A stretch of 36,857 bases of DNA from Lysobacter sp. A03 (GTDB taxonomy: Bacteria > Pseudomonadota > Gammaproteobacteria > Xanthomonadales > Xanthomonadaceae), in NCBI RefSeq assembly GCF_000855665.1, contig NZ_JXSS01000080.1:1-36857 (forward strand), written 5' to 3'. Below are positions 25,750 to 34,684 of the stretch, in pieces. Made by a program: the position numbers and the translations under genes. The notes beneath the pieces were generated by a model. The model saw only the letters and a list, made by a program, of their open reading frames with translations, did no database searches and was not told the origin of the DNA. The number at the start of each line of letters is the position of its first letter. The first letter of the stretch is position 1.

Positions 25750-25825
25750 GGGGCGGTAGCTCAGCTGGGAGAGCGCCACGTTCGCATCGTGGAGGTCAGG
25801 GGTTCGATCCCCCTCCGCTCCACCA
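25750..25825 (+). tRNA. tRNA-Ala (anticodon CGC)
   Basis: A 76-nt cloverleaf: acceptor GGGGCGG pairs with CCGCTCC, anticodon stem CCACG/CGTGG, loop TTCGCAT with anticodon CGC at 25783-25785, T-loop TTCGATC, and encoded CCA at 25823-25825. The G3:U70 pair (25752 with 25819), the main alanine identity element, is present. It reads GCG codons, abundant in this high-GC genome. A terminator follows. Confidence 0.97.
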
Positions 25826-25859
25826 TGAAGCAATTCGGATCGCGTCCGAAACCGTAAAG

Positions 25860-25886
25860 AGCCCTGCCATCCGCGCAGGGCTTTTT
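25860..25886 (+). terminator. Intrinsic terminator after rnd and tRNA-Ala
   Basis: An 8-bp stem AGCCCTGC/GCAGGGCT with a 7-nt loop is followed by TTTT. It ends the rnd/tRNA transcript. Confidence 0.85.
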
Positions 25887-25887
25887 G

Positions 25888-26125
25888 CTGTGTGTGCCAT
25901 CCACCGGGTTCAGGCGGGTCTCCCGATACACTTTCGGAATGGCGTTGGTTTGTTTGCCTCATCAGGCCAAGTCACGCCGGATCCGGTTCTGTCCCACTCG
26001 ATGTGCCGAAGGTCACTTGACGCCTGCCGGACTCCTCACCACAGTCGATTCACGCGGTTCTCCCTCCTGTCTCCAACGCTTTGTGTTCGTCAAAGCGGGT
26101 CGAGCACACCAGTGGCGCATGAACG
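25888..26125 (+). other. Non-coding leader upstream of the tldD operon
   Basis: No convincing gene lies here; short open frames on either strand show no domain, no good ribosome site and unusual composition. It must hold the promoter of the eight-gene operon, but no clear -35/-10 pair stands out. The only distinct structure is the hairpin at 26077-26097. Confidence 0.5.
26077..26097 (+). repeat. 7-bp perfect inverted repeat just before tldD
   Basis: CGCTTTG and CAAAGCG (26077-26083 and 26091-26097) flank a 7-nt loop and end 28 bp before the first tldD start. It could be an operator or an mRNA leader hairpin; no T-run follows. Confidence 0.4.
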
Positions 26126-27760
26126 ATGGATAGACGGCAGTTTCTCACTCTCAGCAGCCTCGGCGTCGCCGGTCTGGCGATCCCCGGATGGGGTCACGCC
26201 ATTGCAGCGGAGGCACTTCTGGATCCTGCGCTTGACGTGGCGATGAAAAAATCGCTCGCCGACACCGCGATGCAGGCGGCAACTGACAGCGGCGCGTCGT
26301 ATTGCGATGTCCGCATCGGCCGCTACCTTCGCCAGTTCGTGATCACGCGCGAGGACAAGGTCCAGAACGTGGTCAGTACCGAATCCACCGGCATTGGCGT
26401 GCGTGTCATCGCCGATGGTGCGTGGGGTTTCGCGGCGACCAATGACATGGGCGCTGCGGGTGTCGCCGAGGCGGCCAGGCAGGCGACGGCCATCGCCAAG
26501 GCCAATGCGAAGACGCAGACGGCCCCGGTTGAGCTGGCCGCCACACCGGGCCTCGGCGAGGTGAGCTGGAAGACGCCGATCCGCAAGAACGCGATGGCCG
26601 TGCCGCTCAAGGAAAAGGCCGATCTTCTGCTCGGCGTCAACGCCGACGCGATGGGCGCCGGTGCGAGCTTCGTCAACTCGATGCTGTTCCTGGTCAACGA
26701 GCAGAAGTACTTCGCGTCCACCGATGGCTCCTACATCGATCAGGATGTGCACCGCATCTGGGCGCCAATGACAGTCACGGCGATCGACAAGGCCAGCGGC
26801 AAGTTCCGCACCCGCAGTGGCCTGTCGGCACCTATGGGCATGGGCTTCGAGTACCTCGACGGGGACGCCGCGGGTCGCTTCGTCCTGCCCAATGGCGTCA
26901 CCGCCTACGGCCAGTCCTACGACATGCGCGCCGACGCGATCGCTGCCGCCAAGCAGACCCTGGAGAAGCTCAAGGCGCCTTCGGTCAAACCCGGCAAGTA
27001 CGATCTGGTGCTCGATCCGTCGCACACCTGGTTGACCATCCATGAATCGATCGGCCATCCGCTGGAGCTGGACCGCGTCCTTGGTTACGAAGCCAACTAC
27101 GCCGGCACCAGCTTTGTCACGCTGGACAAGGTCAGGGACCGGTTCCAGTACGGCAGCGGGCAGGTCAACATCTTCGCCGACAAGACCCAGCCCGGGAGCC
27201 TTGGCGCGGTGGGCTACGACGACGAGGGCGTAAAGACCCGGCGCTGGGACCTGATCAAGGACGGCAAGCTGGTGAACCTGCAGGCGACCCGCGACCAGGT
27301 CCACCTCCTTGGCGAGGATGCATCGCATGGGTGTTCCTACGCGGACTCGTGGTCGAGCGTGCAGTTCCAGCGCATGCCGAACGTGTCCATGGCCCCCGGC
27401 AACGCCAAACTCAGCGTCGCCGACATGATCAAGGACGTCGAGAAAGGCATCTACATCATCGGCGATGGCTCCTTCTCGATTGACCAGCAACGCTACAACG
27501 CGCAGTTCGGCGGCCAGTTGTTCTACGAAATCGAGGATGGAAAGATCACCGGGATGCTCGAGGACGTCGCCTACCAGATCCAGACGCCGGAGTTCTGGAA
27601 CTCCTGCGTGGCGGTCTGCGACAAGAGCGACTACCGCTTCGGCGGTTCGTTCTTCGACGGCAAGGGCCAGCCCTCGCAGGTGTCGACGGTATCGCACGGT
27701 TCCAGCACCGCGCGCTTCAACGGCGTCAACGTCATCAACACCGCACGCAACCTGGGTTGA
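26126..27760 (+). CDS. Tat-exported TldD-type metalloprotease, copy 1
   Basis: 544 aa. The N-terminus is a twin-arginine signal: DRRQFLT (2-8), a weakly hydrophobic stretch and AIAAE as likely cleavage region. The mature part is a TldD/PmbA-family protease with the zinc motif HESIGH (306-311, HExxxH). In E. coli TldD a C-terminal Cys is the third zinc ligand; the equivalent stretch here (GSFFDGKGQPSQVS) has no Cys, though His524 in VSHGSST lies nearby. Family members cut unfolded peptides, e.g. in microcin B17 maturation, as a TldD-TldE heterodimer. It is first of eight plus-strand genes and is followed 16 bp later by a close paralogue. Cytosolic family members lack a signal, so export is notable. 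Confidence 0.9.
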   Translation: MDRRQFLTLSSLGVAGLAIPGWGHAIAAEALLDPALDVAMKKSLADTAMQAATDSGASYCDVRIGRYLRQFVITREDKVQNVVSTESTGIGVRVIADGAWGFAATNDMGAAGVAEAARQATAIAKANAKTQTAPVELAATPGLGEVSWKTPIRKNAMAVPLKEKADLLLGVNADAMGAGASFVNSMLFLVNEQKYFASTDGSYIDQDVHRIWAPMTVTAIDKASGKFRTRSGLSAPMGMGFEYLDGDAAGRFVLPNGVTAYGQSYDMRADAIAAAKQTLEKLKAPSVKPGKYDLVLDPSHTWLTIHESIGHPLELDRVLGYEANYAGTSFVTLDKVRDRFQYGSGQVNIFADKTQPGSLGAVGYDDEGVKTRRWDLIKDGKLVNLQATRDQVHLLGEDASHGCSYADSWSSVQFQRMPNVSMAPGNAKLSVADMIKDVEKGIYIIGDGSFSIDQQRYNAQFGGQLFYEIEDGKITGMLEDVAYQIQTPEFWNSCVAVCDKSDYRFGGSFFDGKGQPSQVSTVSHGSSTARFNGVNVINTARNLG

Positions 27761-27776
27761 TGGAAGGACACGAGCG

Positions 27777-29414
27777 ATGATGCACCGACGCGATTTCCTC
27801 AAGGCCTCCAGCGCTGGATTTGGACTGTTGCTGCTGCCGGCGTTTGGTCGCGCTATCGCCGCGGAAGATCTAGTCGGCGGCATCGATGTCGCCTTGAAGA
27901 AGCGCCTGGCCGATACCGCGCTGGATACGGCCAAAGCCGGCGGTGCGAGCTATTGCGACGTGCGCATCGGTCGCTACCTGCGCCAGTTCATCACCACCCG
28001 CGAAGACAAGGTCGAAAACGTCGTCAACACCGAGTCAACGGGTGTCGGCATCCGTGTGCTGGCCGACGGCGCCTGGGGTTTTGCCGCCACCAACCAGCTC
28101 GGTACCGATGCGGTAGCCGAGGCGACCCGGCAGGCGCTTGCGATTGCGAAGGCCAATTCCGGCACGATCACCCAACCCGTCCAGCTGGCTCCGACGCGCG
28201 GCGTTGGCGAGGTCAGCTGGACGACGCCCATCCAGCGCAACGCGATGGAAGTACCGATCAAAGACAAGGTCGAGCTGCTGATGTCGGCCAATGCGGCCGC
28301 TACCGCCGCCGGTGCCAGCTTCGTCGCCTCGCGGATGTTCCAGGTCAACGAGCAGAAGTACTTCGCGTCCACTGATGGCTCCTATATCGACCAGGACATC
28401 CATCGCATCTGGACACCCTTCACGGTCACCGCGATCGACAAGGCCAGCGGCAAGTTCCGCAGCCGCGACGGCCTGTCTTCTCCGATGGGGATGGGCTATG
28501 AGTTCCTCGACCCGAAGCCGCAGCACCGCTTCGAGTTGCCCGGCGGCGTGGTGATGTACTCGGACTCCTACGACATCGTCGCCGATGCCGCGGCCGCGGC
28601 GCGCGATGCCAAGGCGAAGCTCAAGGCGCCGTCGGTGAAACCCGGCAAGTACGACCTGGTGCTCGACCCCAGCAACCTGTTCCTCACCATCCATGAGTCG
28701 GTCGGTCATCCGCTCGAACTCGACCGCGTGCTCGGCTATGAGGCCAACTACGCCGGCACCAGCTTCGCCACGCTCGACAAGTGGCGCTCGGGCGATTACC
28801 GCTACGGCAGCGACAAGGTGACCTTCGTCGCCGACCGGACCCAGCCGCACTCCCTCGGCGCGATCGGCTTTGATGACGAGGGCGTAGCGGCCAAGCGCTG
28901 GAACCTGGTCGAGGACGGCGTGCTGGTCAATTACCAGGCCACCCGCGACCAGGCCCACATCATCAACGAAGAACACTCGCACGGCTGTTCCTACGCCGAC
29001 TCGTGGTCGAGCGTGCAGTTCCAGCGCATGCCCAACGTCTCCCTGGCGGCCGGAAAATCCGAGCTGTCGCCGGCGCAGATGATCAAGGATATCGACGATG
29101 GCATCTACATCTTCGGGCGTGGCTCCTACTCCATCGACCAGCAGCGCTACAACGCCCAGTTCGGGGGACAGCTGTTCTATGAGATCAAGGACGGCCAGGT
29201 CACCAACATGATCGAGGACGTGGCGTACCAGATCCGCACCCCGGAATTCTGGAACGCGTGCTCGGCCACCTGCGATCAGCGCGACTACCGCCTGGGCGGT
29301 TCGTTCTTCGACGGCAAGGGCCAGCCCTCGCAGGTTTCGGCGGTCTCACACGGATCCAGCACCACCCGCTTCGACGGCATCAACGTCATCAACACGGCAC
29401 GTAACCTCGGCTGA
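27777..29414 (+). CDS. Tat-exported TldD-type metalloprotease, copy 2
   Basis: 545 aa from the first of two tandem ATGs, with a GGAAGGA site 8 bp before. The signal is a near-perfect Tat motif (RRDFLK, 4-9) and AIAAE. It aligns with copy 1 almost without gaps (a single inserted residue near 340), is clearly the more alike over the N-terminal domain and the last 150 residues, and so reflects tandem duplication. Zinc motif HESVGH is at 306-311. As in copy 1, the C-terminal Cys expected from E. coli TldD is missing and a His (525, VSHGSST) is nearby. Differences cluster at 240-285, which could alter specificity or partner choice. The TldE-like gene starts 34 bp downstream. Confidence 0.9.
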   Translation: MMHRRDFLKASSAGFGLLLLPAFGRAIAAEDLVGGIDVALKKRLADTALDTAKAGGASYCDVRIGRYLRQFITTREDKVENVVNTESTGVGIRVLADGAWGFAATNQLGTDAVAEATRQALAIAKANSGTITQPVQLAPTRGVGEVSWTTPIQRNAMEVPIKDKVELLMSANAAATAAGASFVASRMFQVNEQKYFASTDGSYIDQDIHRIWTPFTVTAIDKASGKFRSRDGLSSPMGMGYEFLDPKPQHRFELPGGVVMYSDSYDIVADAAAAARDAKAKLKAPSVKPGKYDLVLDPSNLFLTIHESVGHPLELDRVLGYEANYAGTSFATLDKWRSGDYRYGSDKVTFVADRTQPHSLGAIGFDDEGVAAKRWNLVEDGVLVNYQATRDQAHIINEEHSHGCSYADSWSSVQFQRMPNVSLAAGKSELSPAQMIKDIDDGIYIFGRGSYSIDQQRYNAQFGGQLFYEIKDGQVTNMIEDVAYQIRTPEFWNACSATCDQRDYRLGGSFFDGKGQPSQVSAVSHGSSTTRFDGINVINTARNLG

Positions 29415-29448
29415 GAAGCCAGGCACGCACCAATCAGGAGTTGCACAG

Positions 29449-30783
29449 ATGGGTATGTTCACCGAACAGGAAGCCAAGGCGATCCTCGACAAGGTCATCG
29501 CCCTGTCGACGGCCGACGAGTGCACGGCGACGCTGACCGGCGCGATCGACGGCAACGTCCGCTTCGCGCTGAACAATATCTCCACCAGCGGCTTGGTCAG
29601 CAACACCGATCTGGGCGTGCAGGTAGCGTTCGGCAAGCGCGTCGGCACCGCGACGATCAACGAGTTCGACGACGCGGCGCTGAAGCGCGTGGTGCAGCGC
29701 GCCGAAGAGCTGGCCAAGCTGGCCCCGGAGAACCCCGAGTTCGTACCCGCCGTCGACAGGCAGGATTACCAGCCAAGCCCGACCTTCAACGCTGCGACCG
29801 CGACAATCACGCCCGAGTACCGCGCCAAGGTCGCTGCCGATTCGATCGCGCCCAGCAAGGCGGAGAACCTGGTTGCCGCCGGCTTCCTCAACGACGGCCA
29901 GCGCTTCTCCGCAATGGCAAACAGCAACGGCAACTTCGCCTACCAGAAGGCCGCTGCGATGGATTACACCTGCACCGTGCGTACCGAGGACGGCACCGGT
30001 TCGGGCTGGGTCGGACGCAACCTGGCCGATGTCAGCAACTTCAACGTGGGCAATGACATCCAGACCGCGATCCGCAAGGCGCGCAGCTCGTCGGGCGCCA
30101 AGGCGCTGGAGCCGGGCAAGTACACGGTGATCCTGGAGCCGGCCGCGGCCGCCGGCCTGGTGTCGTTCATGATGCGGTTCTTCGATGCGCGCCAGGCCGA
30201 CGAGGGCCGCAGCTTCCTGTCTAAGAAAGGCGGCGGCAACAAGCTCGGCGAGCAGGTCTACGACCCGCGCGTGAACATCAGCTCCGACCCGTGGAACCCC
30301 GAAGCGGCGGTCCTGCCCTGGGACGAGGAGGGCCTGCCGCGCGAGAAGATGGCCCTGGTCAAGGATGGCAAGATCGCCAACCTGCAGTACTCGCGGTTCT
30401 GGGCCCAGCAGCAGGGCAAGCGTGCGGTCGGCCGGCCCGGCAACCTGCTTGTGGCCGGCGGGACCAAATCGACCGGCGACCTGGTGCGGGAAACGCAGCG
30501 CGGCATTCTGGTCACCCGTACCTGGTACATCCGCATGGTCGATCCGCAGACCGTGCTGTTGACCGGGCTGACCCGCGACGGCACGTTCTACATCGAGAAC
30601 GGCGAGATCAAATACCCGGTCAAGAACTTCCGCTTCAACGAGTCGCCGGTGATCATGCTCAACAACATCGACGAGTTGGGCCGGCCAGTGCGCGTTGCCG
30701 GAGATGAGTCGGACATGGTGATGATGATCCCGCCGATGAAGCTGCGCGACTTCACCTTCACGTCGCTCTCGGACGCGGTCTAG
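29449..30783 (+). CDS. TldE/PmbA-like partner protein, no export signal
   Basis: 444 aa, TldD/PmbA superfamily with no HExxxH, as in TldE, the non-catalytic partner of TldD. The N-terminal domain (FTEQEAKAILDKVI, then CTATLTGAIDGNVRFALNNISTSG) and the C-terminal block (GKIANLQYSRFWAQQ, TRTWYIRMVDPQTVLLTG) are typical. It has no signal peptide: the ATG has a good CAGGAG site 9 bp before, and only 34 bp separate it from the previous stop. Two exported TldD proteins thus pair with a leaderless TldE. It may be co-exported as a folded complex by Tat (inference) or act in the cytosol. Lies between the tldD pair and the DUF4159 gene. Confidence 0.88.
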   Translation: MGMFTEQEAKAILDKVIALSTADECTATLTGAIDGNVRFALNNISTSGLVSNTDLGVQVAFGKRVGTATINEFDDAALKRVVQRAEELAKLAPENPEFVPAVDRQDYQPSPTFNAATATITPEYRAKVAADSIAPSKAENLVAAGFLNDGQRFSAMANSNGNFAYQKAAAMDYTCTVRTEDGTGSGWVGRNLADVSNFNVGNDIQTAIRKARSSSGAKALEPGKYTVILEPAAAAGLVSFMMRFFDARQADEGRSFLSKKGGGNKLGEQVYDPRVNISSDPWNPEAAVLPWDEEGLPREKMALVKDGKIANLQYSRFWAQQQGKRAVGRPGNLLVAGGTKSTGDLVRETQRGILVTRTWYIRMVDPQTVLLTGLTRDGTFYIENGEIKYPVKNFRFNESPVIMLNNIDELGRPVRVAGDESDMVMMIPPMKLRDFTFTSLSDAV

Positions 30784-30819
30784 CGGTGTTCGCGGCGCTT
30801 CATCGCCCGTGTTGAAGGG

Positions 30820-31542
30820 ATGAGCAGCGTCGCTGATCGTCGGCACTTCCTGCGTGTGTTCGGGGCGGCCGCCGCGGGTGCCCTGCTCGGCCCGCTACCG
30901 TTCGCCACCCGCGCGCAGGCCACGAATTACGACTTCTGGTTCACCCGCCTGCGCTACGAATCGGGCGACTGGGACGTCGACGAGCGGATGCCGGCCAATG
31001 TGCTGACCTCGCTGATCGACTACACCAGCCTTCGCATCGACCCGAAGGAACACGTGCTCGACCTGGCCGACCCTAAAATGTTGATAGCCCCGTTCTGCTA
31101 CCTCGCCGGGCACAAGCTGGTCGAGTTCAACCCGGCCGAACGCCGCAACTTCGAGCAGTACGTGCGCAACGGCGGGTTCGTGTTCGTCGATGACTGCAAC
31201 CACGACATCGACGGCCTGTTCGCCAGGTCGTTCGAAGCGCAGATGGCGTCGATCTTCGGCAAGACCGCGATGAAGAAGCTTCCGAACAACCACGCGCTCT
31301 ACCGCAGCTTCTTCATGTTCAAGGACGGCCCGCCGGCCACGACGTTCGAGCTCAACGGGTGGGGCGACGACCTGGTCCACGACTACCTCAAGGGCATCGA
31401 GGTCAACGGCCGCCTCGGCGTGCTCTACAGCAACAAGGACTACGGTTGCGAGTGGGACTACGACTGGCGCAACCGGCGTTTTCTGGCCGAGGACAACACC
31501 AAGCTCGCGGTCAACATCGTGATCTACGCACTGACCGCCTGA
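30820..31542 (+). CDS. Tat-exported DUF4159 protein
   Basis: 240 aa. The N-terminus is a third Tat signal in this operon: DRRHFLR (6-12), AAAAGALLGPLPFATRAQA. The mature part matches DUF4159, a glutamine-amidotransferase-like fold of unknown role: FWFTRLRYESGDWDVD, LVEFNPAERRNFEQYVRNGGFVFVDDC, and GVLYSNKDYGCEWDYD near the end. In other bacteria DUF4159 is often next to or fused with BatA-type membrane segments and MoxR/DUF58 genes, as here. The ATG has a GAAGGG directly before it, unusually close. It lies 36 bp after the TldE-like gene and 15 bp before moxR. Confidence 0.85.
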   Translation: MSSVADRRHFLRVFGAAAAGALLGPLPFATRAQATNYDFWFTRLRYESGDWDVDERMPANVLTSLIDYTSLRIDPKEHVLDLADPKMLIAPFCYLAGHKLVEFNPAERRNFEQYVRNGGFVFVDDCNHDIDGLFARSFEAQMASIFGKTAMKKLPNNHALYRSFFMFKDGPPATTFELNGWGDDLVHDYLKGIEVNGRLGVLYSNKDYGCEWDYDWRNRRFLAEDNTKLAVNIVIYALTA

Positions 31543-31557
31543 ACCAACGGGATCCCC

Positions 31558-32556
<999 letters not shown>

Positions 32557-32567
32557 GTCGCGACCCC

Positions 32568-33473
32568 GTGGCCCAGTCACCTGCCGCCGTGCCCGACCTG
32601 ATTCCACCGCAACTGCGTCCCCGGCTGAAAGGCATCCACATCTCGGCGCGCCAGGCAGCAGGCGCACAGAGCTTCGGGCTCCACCAGAGCCAGAACCGTG
32701 GGGCCGGGTTGGAGTTCTCCCAGTATCGGGCCTACGAACCCGGCGACGAGCTGCGTCAGGTCGACTGGAAGCTCTACGCGCGTTCGGACCGCTTCTTTGT
32801 CCGCGAGTCCGAGCGTGACAGTCCGCTGGACCTGTGGATCCTCATCGACACCAGCGTCTCGATGTCGCAGGAGGACCGCGCGCGCCCGGGGTGGTCGCGC
32901 CTTGACGCGGCCAAGGTGCTGGCCGCCGCCCTGATCGAAGTGGCGCTGCGCCAGGGCGACCGCTTCGGCCTGGCCATGATTGGCGGCGACGGGTTGCGGG
33001 TTTCCGGTCTCGGCGCCGGCGTGCGCCACCGTGATCGCTGCCTGCTTGAGCTCCACCGCGTGGCGGCAGCCGGCGCCTGGCCGGATGAAGCGCGGCTGCG
33101 GCCGGTGTGGGAGCACGTGGCTGCACGCAGCCTCGCCGTGTTCCTGGGCGACACCTTTGATGAAGAAGTCGTGCGGCTGGCCGAGCGCCTGGCCGCGGCC
33201 GGCCGCGAGGTGTTGAACCTGCAGATCCTCACCACCGAGGAGCGTGACTTCCCATTCATTGGGGGCCATCGTTTCCGCGATCCGGAAACCGGTGAGGAGC
33301 TGATCGCCGACGGTGCCGCAGTGCGCGACGGCTTCATTTCCCGCTTCGCCGCGGCGCGTTCAACCCTCGCCAAACGCTTCGCAGCCAGCGGTATCCGCCA
33401 TGTGGAGTACGTGCTCGACGAATCACTCGAGCTGCCGCTGCGACGCCTGTTCAACACTGGCCCCGTCGCATGA
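32568..33473 (+). CDS. DUF58 protein with vWA-type motif
   Basis: 301 aa starting at GTG 32568, 11 bp after moxR; no ATG is available. The DUF58 hallmark YRAYEPGDELRQVDWKLYA (53-71) is complete, followed by a MIDAS-like DTSVS (94-98) in LIDTSVSMSQ. DUF58 proteins are the usual partner of MoxR ATPases and carry a von Willebrand A-like fold. No membrane helix is evident, so it is probably cytosolic or peripheral. Its TGA overlaps the ATG of the BatA-like gene (ATGA). Confidence 0.92.
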   Translation: MAQSPAAVPDLIPPQLRPRLKGIHISARQAAGAQSFGLHQSQNRGAGLEFSQYRAYEPGDELRQVDWKLYARSDRFFVRESERDSPLDLWILIDTSVSMSQEDRARPGWSRLDAAKVLAAALIEVALRQGDRFGLAMIGGDGLRVSGLGAGVRHRDRCLLELHRVAAAGAWPDEARLRPVWEHVAARSLAVFLGDTFDEEVVRLAERLAAAGREVLNLQILTTEERDFPFIGGHRFRDPETGEELIADGAAVRDGFISRFAAARSTLAKRFAASGIRHVEYVLDESLELPLRRLFNTGPVA

Positions 33474-34684
33474 CCCTGTCGCTCACATTGCCGCTGGGTC
33501 TGGCGGCGTTGGCGTCGCTGCTGCTGCCAGTGCTGGTGCATTTGGCCCGGCGCAGCGAACAACGCGTGGTGGTATTCGCCGCCCTGCGCTGGCTGCAGGC
33601 AGAACCGCAGCCGCGACGCAAGCATCGCCTCGATGAAATTCCCCTTTTGCTGCTGCGCATGCTGATGCTGGCGGCGTTGGCCTTGCTGCTCGCCGAGCCG
33701 GTGCTGTTCGGGCGCCCGGATCGCACCCCACGCGTACTGGCAGCGCCCGAAGTCGACGTCGCTTCCCTTCGCCCCGACCGTGGTCTGAGCGATGCGCGTT
33801 GGCAACGACTGGCGCCCGGCTTTCCCACAATCGACGATGCCGATGCCGATGTGCCGGAGCTGCCACCCCCGGGCCAGGCGTCCCTTTCCAGCCTGTTGCG
33901 TGAGTTCGACTCGACGCTGCCCGCCGGCACGCCACTGACCGTGCTGGTGCCACCGGTCATCACCGGCGCAGATGCGGAACGGCCCGTCCTCAGCCGCGCG
34001 GTCGACTGGCGCGTCGTCGCCGGGAAAGGCCCGGCTTCCAGCGAGCCGGACACGAATGAGGCTCAGCCGGCCACTCCGACACTGATGGTCCGCTACGCGC
34101 CGGATCACCCGCAAGGGCTCAGGTATTTACGGGCCGCGGGTGCTGCGTGGCAGGTGGCGCGCGGCGACGATTCGCCGGGTCAGACCGACGCCGAGCCGGC
34201 AGTGACCGTCGCGATGGCATCCGCCCCACTCGATGGCCGCCGTCTGGCCTGGCTCGTGCCCGGCCCACTGCCCGATGCGGTGCGCCAGTGGGTTGCCGCG
34301 GGCGGGGATGCCCTGCTTGCGGCCGACACCATCGCACCTGAGATGGAGGGAGCGTCCGTCATCTGGCGCGATAGCACCGGCCCGCTTGCGCGCGGGACCC
34401 GTCTGGGGCGTGGCCGTCTGATGCGACTGGAGCGCGAACTTTCTCCCGCCGGGATGCCGATCCTGCTGGAGCCGGACTTCCCCCAACACCTGGCTGACCT
34501 GTTCGCCGAGGCGCCGCCGCAGCCGGCATGGGTCGATGGCAAAGCGCACGCGCCGCGCGTGGGCGCCACGCCTTACCCGGATCTCCCGCGTCCGCTCGCG
34601 CCGCTGTTGGCCGCGCTGATCGCCCTGTTGTTTCTTATCGAGCGATGGATGGCCAATGGCCCGCGCCGCAGGGCGGCTGCATGA
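33470..34684 (+). CDS. BatA-domain membrane protein
   Basis: 404 aa. An N-terminal BatA domain has two helices (about 8-26 and 56-78) with VHLARRSEQRVVVFAALRWL between them; a last helix lies near the C-terminus (LAPLLAALIALLFLIERW). The domain between (about 80-370) is presumably periplasmic; a segment near 255-280 (GRRLAWLVPGPLPDAVRQWV) recalls glutamine-amidotransferase-like domains of related proteins. No vWA MIDAS motif is seen, unlike true BatA/BatB. It overlaps both neighbours by 4 bp. It probably anchors the MoxR/DUF58 pair at the inner membrane (inference). Confidence 0.82.
   Translation: MTLSLTLPLGLAALASLLLPVLVHLARRSEQRVVVFAALRWLQAEPQPRRKHRLDEIPLLLLRMLMLAALALLLAEPVLFGRPDRTPRVLAAPEVDVASLRPDRGLSDARWQRLAPGFPTIDDADADVPELPPPGQASLSSLLREFDSTLPAGTPLTVLVPPVITGADAERPVLSRAVDWRVVAGKGPASSEPDTNEAQPATPTLMVRYAPDHPQGLRYLRAAGAAWQVARGDDSPGQTDAEPAVTVAMASAPLDGRRLAWLVPGPLPDAVRQWVAAGGDALLAADTIAPEMEGASVIWRDSTGPLARGTRLGRGRLMRLERELSPAGMPILLEPDFPQHLADLFAEAPPQPAWVDGKAHAPRVGATPYPDLPRPLAPLLAALIALLFLIERWMANGPRRRAAA

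Noticed and set aside
25885-26133. 82-codon frame in the gap before tldD
   Set aside because: No ribosome site, no domain, and it overlaps the tldD start region.
26090-27934. 614-codon minus-strand frame over tldD copy 1
   Set aside because: Shadow of a conserved gene; a similar one lies over copy 2 because the two copies are alike.
29434-30846. 470-codon minus-strand frame
   Set aside because: Antisense to the TldE-like gene, no domain.
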